From contig CM064502.1 of NCBI GenBank assembly GCA_032716605.1, positions 36,618,395-36,682,394 on the forward strand: 64,000 nucleotides of DNA, in the 5' to 3' direction. This DNA comes from Paralithodes platypus (Eukaryota > Arthropoda > Malacostraca > Decapoda > Lithodidae). The position numbers and the translations under genes are program-made. Each line of letters starts with the position of its first letter. Position 1 is the stretch's first letter. Below the pieces are notes generated by a model. It searched no databases and was not told where the DNA came from. It saw nothing but the letters and a program-made list of their open reading frames with translations. Below are positions 20,540 to 30,037 of this stretch, piece by piece.

Positions 20540-20721
20540 TTAAGGCCATTCATTCTCGCTTATTATCCTCTTAAGGCCATTCATTCTCGCTTATTATCCT
20601 CTTAAGGCCATTCATTCTCGCTTATTATCCTCTTAAGGCCATTAATTCTCGCTTATTATCCTCTTAAGGCCATTCATTCTCGCTTATTATCCTCTTAAGG
20701 CCATTCATTCTCGCTTATTCA
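20540..20721. repeat. 31-bp satellite array, second part
   Basis: About six further copies of the same 31-bp unit in the same phase, ending near 20720. Confidence 0.93.
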
Positions 20722-20746
20722 TCCTCGAAGGAAATGACGGAAAATA

Positions 20747-21640
20747 TAACCGAAACTACCACTAATTTTCTTATGTTTTTTATTATTGGTTTTAGGTAGT
20801 TTTCATCATTATACAGTAGTTGAAATTAGTTACAATCCCCGGAACATTTGATTTCTCCCATTATCCAACGATCTTAAAACACTCAGATGTAAGTCATGTT
20901 CAGAGTAAATATACAATTTGTTTTGCCTTTGGATACAGGATGGGTTGAGGGGGAGTTCTGCCCCATACCCCCCCCCCCCCCCCCCATTGACTTATTGAAA
21001 TCAGCATCTATTTTAACAGTAAGGGGCTTAAGCCTTTCGCTGCGGGTGACGTTCTGGAATGCTTTGGCAAGTTACAGCAATTTCCAGGCTTTAAAAGCCT
21101 GTAAAACACGTAAAAATCGAGTGTCAGTGGGTGGGAGCGTGAGGGGCCCACCTCCGACCCTGAGAGCACCGAGCGGCTCACTGAGCTGGGCTGTGTCTCG
21201 GATGAGTCTCTCTCTGTCTCTCTCATCAGTGTAGCCAAGCGAGCGAGTGTTACATAATAGCGGGGTTCCCACGTTTCACTGGGACCACTGCGAGTGAACC
21301 AGACCACGTACACGGTCCGTTCTGGTGTCATTTTGAAGCTATTTTCGCCTAGTTTTCGGCCGAATACACTTCATTTAATGCAGATGCAGATCATTCAGGA
21401 GTGCCTGAATATGCTCTAAATAGCCCAAACATAGCCGCAGCCAATGGGTTAATAAGAGTTTCACTGACGTCAATAGGGAGATTTATAGGGAGAGTTTTTT
21501 GTTTGTACAGTACTATATAATTATAGTGCATATAAAATGTATCTCCGGAGGTTGAAACACATTTTAATATGATCTTTGCAACATCCTTATTTTATAATAG
21601 CCTTCAAATATTGAGAAATAATTAGTGGTAGTTTCGGTAA
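20747..21640. mobile_element. Non-autonomous element with about 20-bp terminal inverted repeats
   Basis: ACCGAAACTACCACTAATT at 20749 returns inverted at 21620-21639. The interior has a C-run and a minus-strand open frame of 107 codons (21331-21008) without recognisable motifs. The superfamily is not assigned. Confidence 0.5.
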
Positions 21641-21649
21641 TAAGTACCG

Positions 21650-21787
21650 AATTGACGACTTGCGAGTTTCAGGCTATAAGGAAGTTGGAGCCGTGAACAT
21701 CGATATTAAACAAAAATGCAATATTAATGTAAGTTTCTGATGGATAAATGGTATGTTGAAATGGGTTTTATGTATTTATGTATGTAC
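21650..21787. mobile_element. Left half of a fold-back element, split by copy B
   Basis: ATTGACGACTTGCGAGTTTC and AGGAAGTTGGAGCCGTGAAC match the left arm of the intact fold-back element at 33914-34141. The right arm continues at 32357-32448 on the other side of copy B. Confidence 0.78.
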
Positions 21788-23649
21788 TGTTACGACCTGG
21801 CACTCGGGTACACAAGGGCTCTCAATCAGGACTCGAATACGGCTCGCTGCCACAACGGAAACACACGATCCCAACCCCTGAGTACTGCCAGCCGAACAAA
21901 AAACACCAATACCCTCCAGAGTTCAATCTGCTATAACGGGGTATACAAGAACTTGGTACTAGTGTTCAACAACAGACTAATAAAGAGACAGGAATTCTCT
22001 AGTCTGGTCAACAATCAAACAAAGAAGTAAGAAACAACAACACCAACGAATAGTGTTGGCCGAAGCCGAAGTAATCCACCCTTGACTAAGAACTTAAGAA
22101 GTCCTCCACCCTCTAGTTCGGATCGGCACTATTACGTTACGTTAATTAATAGTCCTTAAGCATCGAGCAAGGAATCTTCTGAAAAAAGTTAGATGCTTCT
22201 CGGATGCTCGTAAGAAGTACGTATCGGATTTTGAACAGCAATTCAATAAGCAAAACACTGGCAATTAAATACTATTAAAGGTTTAAATTGGCATAAGAAT
22301 AATTAAAAGAATATGCAATAGTAAATGGCAAACATTAAAAAGAAGTACTCCGCAAATGCAACGGCAATAGCCTACTAGGATTGTGCTCGTGGGCCACTAA
22401 TCACTAAAGTAGCCAAGCTTGCAACACATGAAATCAATAGTGCATAAACAATATCATACATAAGGAAAGCTTCAATACTATTCTGTATCTACTAATCGAG
22501 TAAAGTCTAGCTGGGGTACTGTGGGCAAAAGGTAGCAGTGACTGAGCAAAAACGGCTCGTAGCCTAGCGAAGTCCTCACAACTGTTTAAAGTATTACGTT
22601 AACACTAACAAGTGCACTTTGAGAAATCCAGATCCCTTGTATCTGGTTTTCTCCCGGCTCCTTGACAAAGTAAAAACAAGCTGTTAATAAAATACAGGGT
22701 GGTTAGGCTCTTGCCCTCACGCACTGTAAATTATTAACTCCACACAGTCAGCCGCGAAGACAACCTAGGCTTCACTGAACCGAAACGAGTATGCAGGTTT
22801 ATCGCTTAACCACTGCATCAAACAACAACTCGTAACACAGAAAAGCCTTACCCCAGTCTAGCATTACCTAGACTAGCAGAAAACAGGAATAATAATAATA
22901 ACACACAGGGAAATGCATATACAAGTGAAACAAACATAAATCAATCCTATTCTAAGTTAACCCTTCCAAAAATAGGCTATCTAATAGGCATATATCTCGT
23001 GAGAACTCAAGCGATAATACGTTGGCTGACTAGCTCTGCACCAACGGGACCATGGAAGTTAAACAGGCAGGGAAAAGAGGAGATAAGAATGTAAGGTAGT
23101 AGAGAAAGTTCACATCAGTCAGAAGAATATATATAGCTAGCAAGGGAAATGAGAAGTCGCTCTGCCTAATGAGTTCTGACGAAAAAATGGCTAGACTTCC
23201 CTTTTTATACCCGGCCCTCTAGTGAGCCCAACGTGAACTACTAAGGACCGCCCACTGACAATCATTACGTAATTTCTCTCTCTCCTCTGGGATAGACAAA
23301 GGCTCCCCTAGCACTGAGGGGAGGGGAGAGGGGGGCGTGCTAGTGAGTTAGGCCCACCTCCCGCATGGCGCACCCACTGACCCCCAACCCCAACGGTGGC
23401 TGCTTCTCCCCCCATCATTACAAATAAGTTTTACACACAATACTTATAACTAATGATATAAAATAGAACTCGTTGACTCAGATGAAAACAAAATACATAT
23501 TCATAATACTTATAGTACAACGGCTCACATGAACTAAGTTAGGAAACTCTACATAGACTACAGCCAAAGTTCCTGCCCTGACGATCCTAGCGAGAGTGGG
23601 GCATGACTAGGCATTCTGTACAGCATGCTCACACTGGACATGGGTCACA
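21788..23649 (-). repeat. 3' LTR of copy B
   Basis: It runs TGTTACG to GTCACA. In the sense direction there is a good TATA box, GTATAAAAAG (23210-23201), and a palindrome ATTACGTAAT (23264-23273) upstream of it, suggesting a promoter. It serves as the empty-site reference for the insertion in the 5' LTR. Confidence 0.92.
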
Positions 23650-24022
23650 CCTCCCCCAAGATTTTACTTGCTCAACCCTGAGCTAAAATCTGACAAACAC
23701 AGAACCCCATCAAGCCCCTCACACCCAGCGACCGCATGGCACTAAAACAAAGCTGAGTTTATCACCAAAACACATCTTATTATTAAAAAAAAAAAATCAC
23801 ATTTTATAACTCCTCCCAACAATAGCAAAAAGACACAATATCATGCTCCCAGAGCGAGCTTACAGCAGCTCAGCCGTTTGATAGTTCGTGGCCTACTCAA
23901 ACTCTATAGGCTATGACAAACTTATACGATTATCTATATCAAAAGAAAGAGTTTTTATATGATTTTTATATTTTAATATGTTTTTCCCGGCTGCACTATA
24001 AGGGCAGCCTATTTTCCTCCAC

Positions 24023-25304
24023 TCAAACCCACACTCCTGTGATAGCCTGCGACTGATCATCCACCCTTGATAAACAATCCGCGATCACATTGTCACATCC
24101 AGCAATATGACGGATGTCCAGGTTATACTCCTGCAACATCAAAGACCACCTGGTCAGTCTCATATTGCGATTGTGAAATTGATTCAGGAATCTCAAAGGG
24201 TGATGATCAGTGTAGATAACCACGACTGGGCCATAGGCTGGAACATACACCTCGAAGTGCCTGAGCGACAGCACAATCGCCAGTAATTCCTTTTCTATTG
24301 TAGAATAGTTCCTTTGTGCAGCATTGAACTTCTTAGAAAAGAAACTTACTGGGTGTTCCACACCTTCATTGTCTGTCTGTAGCAAGACGGCACCAGCCCC
24401 TACACCACTAGCATCTGTTGCCAGCTGAAAAGGCCTGTTAAAGTCTGGGGCCCTGAGTATCGGGTGAGTACATAGCAAATGTTTCACCAAAGTGAAAGCC
24501 TTTTCACACTCAGGTGCCCACAAAACCTTTTTGTCTTTAGATAACAAATCTGTGAGAGGTGCCAACACCGTTGAGTAACCTTTTATGAAGCGTCTGTAGT
24601 AGCCTATCATACCCAAGAATCTCATAATCTGCTTCTTGGTTGTTGGGTGCGGAAATTTATTGATAGCCTGTACCTTGTTCTGAGGAGGGTACACCTGTCC
24701 CCTTCCCACTACAAACCCAAGGTACTGCACAGTGGCTTTTACGAAGTCATACTTTGCCAAATTTACTACCAGACCTGCTTCACTAAGTTTCCGGAACAAG
24801 GTCTCAAGGTGCTCACAATGGCTCTCAAAGTCGTCATCATAAATGATTACATCGTCCAAATATACGGTGCAATTTGGAATGTCCTTTACAATTTCATTCA
24901 TCTGGTTCTGAAACGTTGCTGGTGCATTCTTAAGTCCGTAAGGCATAACATTGCACCGGTAGGTACTCCCGTCCACAACAAAACCACATACCTCTTTAGC
25001 ACGCTCGGACAAAGGTACTTGCCAGTAACCTTTTACTAAATCTACTTTAGACAAAAAACGAGCATTACCAATTTTGTCAACACTATCATCAACCCGAGGA
25101 AGAGGATATGGGTTAGTTGGAGTCAAATCGTTTAACCTACGGAAATCAATACAAAAGCGTACCTTGCCATCTGGCTTAGGCTGCAGTGTTACGGGGGAAG
25201 TCCACTTAACTGTGCCTTTCTCTATCAACCCTCTACCGAGCATATACTCCAACTCATCCCTCAGAGCTGGTAGTTTTATGGGGGGCACACGGTACGGGAT
25301 TGAC
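24023..25304 (-). CDS. Copy B reverse transcriptase and RNase H
   Basis: The frame is open from the insertion border at 25304 to the stop at 24023. It holds the RT fingers (KWTSPVTLQPKPDGKVRFCI, DFRRLN), LSKVDLVKGYWQVPL, YGLKNAPATF and the catalytic box YLDDVI, then RNase H with TDASGVGAGAVL, the Glu in STIEKELLAIVLSLRHFE and YTDHHPL. All recognised catalytic residues are present. It is the last part of pol, cut off from integrase by the element at 25309-25974. Codons above 25304 belong to that element and not to the gene. Confidence 0.9.
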
Positions 25305-25308
25305 TTAA

Positions 25309-25974
25309 CCCGGTGAGACCCAGCGTCGCACGTGTTGCGTCGGCAGTCTTTGATCACCAACTCCCAGCGACGCATCACGTGCGTCCGACATATAAAAAAC
25401 ACTTACGTGGCTCGTAAGGTAGGAAATGGCGGGAGAATAGGAGCGGGAGGTACCGTAGTGTGTGTGGGAGCCGGGCCAGTAGGTGTGAGCGGGCCGAGAC
25501 AGCCGCGCGGCTGGTGGTGGTGGGCTTAGTGGGGATAGTTTACACCCCTAGTTCACCGCCACTTTGAACCTTCATTACTCCGGTCGTATGGGAGCTAGAG
25601 GCTTGAGATTTATGTGAGATACTCCTTAGGATGTATGCCGTACAATGCCATACTCATTTTTTACCCTAGTGCTCCCGGGCGGGTGGTCATGCGGGGGAGA
25701 CGAACTATTGAACCCCCGCCCCCCAAATGACCGAAATGAGTTTTTTTTTATTTTTGTCTTCATTTCTCACCATTCTCTTCCATTTTGGCTCAACAAATTT
25801 TTTTGAGGCTCCCCCCCCCCCCACCCCCATCCCCCAAAATGTCAGAGGTGATTTTTTTTTTTTTTTTTTTTCATTTCTCATCCTTGTCTTCCATTTTAGC
25901 AAACAAAAAAAATAAGTGAAAATGGCTTGGGACTGGGGTGAACAAAATATTATAACTAGCCGGGGCTCAACGGG
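25309..25974. mobile_element. TTAA-flanked element (666 bp) inserted in copy B pol
   Basis: TTAA is at 25305-25308 and 25975-25978. The ends are inverted: CCCGGTGAGACCCAGC against CCCGTTGAGCCCCGGC read from the right. One TTAA plus the flanks restores the pol frame at this point, so the insertion is precise. Inside are poly-T and poly-C runs and no gene. The ends match those of the element at 30410-30864. Confidence 0.88.
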
Positions 25975-25978
25975 TTAA

Positions 25979-27106
25979 AGGGTAGATGGTCCCCCACATC
26001 AACATCATGCATAGCCTGAGTAGTGAGGCCTGGGTGTTCAGCAAATACAGTGGGGTATGAACCGAACAACTGACGGATAGCATCAAACTGCGGCTCAGGC
26101 AAATGAGCTATAGCCTCGTCAGCCCTAAGGCTCGAGTTCCCCGCCCACTGATCCGCTGAAACATGTTGATCCCAGCTATCCTCCTCTGAAGCTTGACTGT
26201 CCCCCTCTCCTTCTCCACCACGGCTGCAACAAGCCAACACAGGAACAGTGAAAAGCTCAGAGGGGCGCCTCACATACTCTTTAATAAGGTTCACGTGACA
26301 TAACTGGTTCTTTTTCCTCCTGTCTGGAGTGGCAACAAGGTAATCTAAGTCTGAAATTTTTTCCACAATTTTATAAGGTCCAGTGTACTTCGCAGAGAAG
26401 GGGTTACCAACCAAAGGCAACAAAATTAATACCTCTTGTCCTACAGTGAACTTCCGGAGCCTCACTTTGCGATCATACCTGTCCTTCATCAAAGCTTGTG
26501 ATTCTGTCAAATTTCTACCTGCCATCTCCAGACTCTTAAGCATGCGCTCACGGCTTTCAAGCACATACTTTAATAATGGACAAGGCTGCACAGTCCCCTC
26601 CCAAATTTCTTTCAGCATGTTAAGGGGGCCCCTGACACGGTGTCCAAAAATCAGCTCGTTTGGACTAAATCCCAGGCTCTCACCAGGTACCTCCCGAGCA
26701 GCAAACAGCACATAAGGCAATCCAAGATCCCAATCCATACCGTTGTCAGCACAATAACACCTGAGCATGCTTTTAAGTGTAGCATGCCACCGCTCAAGCA
26801 CCCCTTGACTCTCAGGGTGATACGCTGATGATACTACTGCTCGTATCCCATGCTGTTGCATTGTTTGCTTGAACATGTTGGAGGTGAAATTAGATCCCTG
26901 ATCAGACTGAATCTCCTCCGGGTACCCGTACCTTCAGAAGTACCACAACAAGTTACTGACTACCGTCTTAGCCATTCCATTTTTCATAGGGTATGCATCG
27001 GGGTATCTAGTGGCAACATCCAGTATGGTTAACAAAAATGTATTTCCCGCCTTAGTGGGAGGGAGTGGACCAACCATGTCAACAATAATTTTACTAAAAT
27101 GGGGGC
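25979..27106 (-). pseudogene. Copy B integrase core and C-terminal domain
   Basis: The core Asp residues are seen in IIVDMVGPLPP and QSDQGSNF and the Glu in AYHPESQGVLERWH. They are followed by VGQEVLILLPLVG and YTGPYKIVEKISDLDYLV, then a linker into RT. The frame is shifted relative to the upstream ORF by an extra C in a C-run at 27103-27107, and an in-frame TGA interrupts it near 26933. The domain was recently functional, and its position before RT is the notable feature. Confidence 0.88.
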
Positions 27107-29838
27107 CCAATCACAGGAATAGGGTGTAACGGAGCCTTAGGAATAACTTGGTTCGGTTTCCCGACACGTTGACAAATATGACATGAGTTTATCCATGACT
27201 GCACATGAGACTTCATCCCCGGCCACCAAAACAATTTCCCCAAAGCCGCCACCATTTTTCTCACCCCTAGATGTCCTGCCAGTGGTGTGTCATGCGCCAA
27301 CCTCAGTAGGCTATCCCTGCACTCCCGTGGCACCACCAACTGGTCCACTACTCCGGACCTCTTTTGCCAACTACGTTTAGGGTCTTGAAAACGCCTATAG
27401 AGGATGCCTTCTAAATAAAAAAAATCTCCTGGCTGTGCATCGCCGTCCTCGTCGAGCTCTACAGCTCCATTAGCACACGTTTGGAGCTCAGGGTCCTCTA
27501 GTTGCAACCGACGTATATCTGAGGGTGCCAAGCGATCTAACTGCTCCCGGAGCAATGCATGACCTTCCCCGATACTGGGCTGCTCCCTCTGTCTCTCTCG
27601 ATGTACATAACGTTGCTGTCGTGGAGACTTGTCATGCCCAGCCTCGTCACTCTCGATGACAGGCCCAGGGGCTACTCCAGAATTAAGTAATGGTGCTAAT
27701 ACTGAATCACCCAGGAGAGCCGCCGAGTCAAAACTCTTAAAACCAACTCCAGCTTTAGCCTCCTCCTGTTGATCGTTCCTCCGCTGGTCTGAAGACGGAG
27801 GACTAGGCTGTGACACTTTAGCTGCCCGAGCTCGGGTGACAACACACGCCATGGGTTGTGTCTGGCACCGCTCGACCCACTCTTGCTCTTCCCTACTCAC
27901 GTCGGCCGGCCTCTCGGCAACGACTAAGGGTAGAACCTCAGAAGCGGGCATTGCAAAGTCGTTGCCGAGAAGAAGGTCGACGCCCTCCACTGGCAGTTTC
28001 TCCACAATCCCGACATCCAATTCACGTGCCACACCATCCACCTCCAACTCCAACCGCGCCAGCGGGTATGACCGAGTTGCATTAATACCCTGCACCACTA
28101 CCACCCGAGCCGCGTTTATAGGGTAGCCAGTCAAGTTTTTCATCAGAGTCTGGGAAGCACCTGTATCACGCAAGACCTCTACTCCATGCTTGCGCCCCGC
28201 CCACATCACGCAACCCCGCCCTCTATGGTCGCAAAAAACATCCTGAGCAGGGTTCGAGCCTCCCAGGTGCTTCTGCATTGGCTGTGCCTCAGCCTCTGAC
28301 GAACTGCCCCGGGCAAACTCAGATGACTTCGGAGACACACCAATGTTGCAGGCCAAAGACACAGCTGCTGTAGGTGGTTTGCTAGGACAGACTCTTGCAA
28401 AGTGCCCCTTTTTATGACATTGATAACACTCCAACTCCCCTTTGGGCTTCCCTTGATACTGGGAAGGGCCCTGCACCTTCTTAAATGGGACGGTGCTAGT
28501 CTTGTGGTCAGTCTTGGTATCATGGCTCTTGTACTTGTTTGCATAAGGTATATCACTAACTCGGGGGGGTGGGGCGTCACGCCCCTTGTTACCTGCCTCA
28601 CTACGCTGGGCAGACCCGCACCCACGAATTAGTGATAGCCGGAGGTCAGCCATCTCAGCTACCTCCTGTAGAGTTTTTGGGTTCTTTTCTTTAATAGTTA
28701 AAGTCATTTCTGCACCAGTACACTTATAAAACTGCTCGAGCAGAAACAGCTCAGTCAACTGTTCGGCCGTCTCAGCTTTCTCAGAACGTGTCCAGTTTTT
28801 AAGTGCATCTTTTAAGTCCCGGGCATGTTCAAGAAAGGTCGCCTCCCTAGTCTTTGTAACACCCCGAAACTTCAATCGATATGTTTCCGGTTGCAACTCG
28901 TATGCCCGTAGGACAGCTCTCTTCCATTCTGGGTAGTCAATGCAAGACTCTAAAGGCAGTGCATCATAAGCCTTCAGACCCTTACCCGTAAGTCTTGAGG
29001 AGACTAGAGCTGCCCACTTCTCTTCAGGCCAATTATGCTCCCTACACTTCTTCTCAAAACGATAAAAAAAATCTGTGACTTCAGTTTCACTAAATACCGG
29101 CACCAATTTGACTAATTGGGCCAAGGACTGTTCTCTTACTTGGCCCTCACGGCCCATCCGAGTCCCTGTCGACTCTGCACGAGTCTTATCTAAATCTAAT
29201 TTAGCACAATATTTCTCCGAGTCGTACCTAAGCTCAGCCTCATGCCTCCTAACCTCAATCTCATGCCTCCTCGTCTCATCCTCCTGCCTCCTGGTCTCAT
29301 TCTCCTGCTTCCTAGCCTCAATCTCCTGCTTCCTAGCCTCAATCTTAGCAAGCTCAAGTCTAAATACCATATCTGGAGACAGGCAGGAAGAGGGAGCTGC
29401 CACTACTGAAGGAGGGGGGGCAAAAACTGGGGAACCACCATGTGCACCACCCGAGGGCACTCCAATCTGCCAATTCTCATCCCTCTGTGGGAGAGTGCTA
29501 ATCTCCGGTAACTGAGTGGACGGCACTGTGGGAGTCGAGTGAGAGGGGATCTGGGGAGGAACACCCCCAAACGCCCTCTCCTCCGAAACCCCATGTCGCC
29601 CACGCAACACCCAGGAAATCAGCTCCCCCTTGGACATCCCTACTACATTGGAAATGCCCAAAACCTTGGCTATCAGGTGCAAGCCACAAACATCCACCCC
29701 AGTCAGCCTCTCCTCCGTCACGTGGTACCGCTTACTCACAAAAACTCTAGCATCCTCCTCACTGGTTACTAACGGCACACCTTCAAATGGCATCTCTCGC
29801 TCATCGTCAGTGCTAATGCACGACATACTGAAGTCCAC
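27094..29838 (-). CDS. Copy B gag, protease and integrase zinc finger
   Basis: The 914-codon frame begins with ATG at 29838. It has a charged coiled coil (ARKQEIEARKQENETRRQED, residues about 165-215), the gag core (LVPVFSETEVTDFFYRFEKK), a CCHC knuckle (CYQCHKKGHFARVC, residue about 470), an aspartic protease (DTGAS, residue about 557) and an H2C2 integrase finger (HDTPLAGHLG, then CHICQ, residues about 846-886). It ends early at a TAG caused by the C-run frameshift. The protein would form particles and process itself, but it lacks the integrase core. Confidence 0.92.
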   Translation of the reverse strand: MDFSMSCISTDDEREMPFEGVPLVTSEEDARVFVSKRYHVTEERLTGVDVCGLHLIAKVLGISNVVGMSKGELISWVLRGRHGVSEERAFGGVPPQIPSHSTPTVPSTQLPEISTLPQRDENWQIGVPSGGAHGGSPVFAPPPSVVAAPSSCLSPDMVFRLELAKIEARKQEIEARKQENETRRQEDETRRHEIEVRRHEAELRYDSEKYCAKLDLDKTRAESTGTRMGREGQVREQSLAQLVKLVPVFSETEVTDFFYRFEKKCREHNWPEEKWAALVSSRLTGKGLKAYDALPLESCIDYPEWKRAVLRAYELQPETYRLKFRGVTKTREATFLEHARDLKDALKNWTRSEKAETAEQLTELFLLEQFYKCTGAEMTLTIKEKNPKTLQEVAEMADLRLSLIRGCGSAQRSEAGNKGRDAPPPRVSDIPYANKYKSHDTKTDHKTSTVPFKKVQGPSQYQGKPKGELECYQCHKKGHFARVCPSKPPTAAVSLACNIGVSPKSSEFARGSSSEAEAQPMQKHLGGSNPAQDVFCDHRGRGCVMWAGRKHGVEVLRDTGASQTLMKNLTGYPINAARVVVVQGINATRSYPLARLELEVDGVARELDVGIVEKLPVEGVDLLLGNDFAMPASEVLPLVVAERPADVSREEQEWVERCQTQPMACVVTRARAAKVSQPSPPSSDQRRNDQQEEAKAGVGFKSFDSAALLGDSVLAPLLNSGVAPGPVIESDEAGHDKSPRQQRYVHRERQREQPSIGEGHALLREQLDRLAPSDIRRLQLEDPELQTCANGAVELDEDGDAQPGDFFYLEGILYRRFQDPKRSWQKRSGVVDQLVVPRECRDSLLRLAHDTPLAGHLGVRKMVAALGKLFWWPGMKSHVQSWINSCHICQRVGKPNQVIPKAPLHPIPVIGPPF

Positions 29839-30037
29839 AAAAAAATTCTCGAGACAAAAGTGTTAAACTTCCTATGCAAGCACTAATTACTAAATTAACT
29901 GGAGTCTCTTAAATGCTTTACTAATTGCCATACAAAAAAATATTCTTCAATGTGCACGCTAAAATACAAACAAACAAATGTTGTACAACTCTGCAAAAAT
30001 GTATACTGTTCACAAAATCCTAAGCAAGGTCGCCATT
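29839..30037 (-). other. Copy B 5' leader with primer binding site
   Basis: TGGCGACCTTGC starts two bases inside the LTR (30035-30024). The rest is AT-rich leader. Confidence 0.55.

Noticed and set aside
19705..20721. Regular 31-bp array as a CRISPR candidate
   Set aside because: Units are contiguous with no variable spacers and the genome is eukaryotic, so it is a satellite.
21008..21331. 107-codon minus-strand frame starting MTPE like the BTB exon
   Set aside because: Similarity to the BTB start is four residues. No BTB motif follows and it lies within an inverted-repeat element.
24647..25039. 130-codon plus-strand frame inside copy B
   Set aside because: Antisense shadow of reverse transcriptase.
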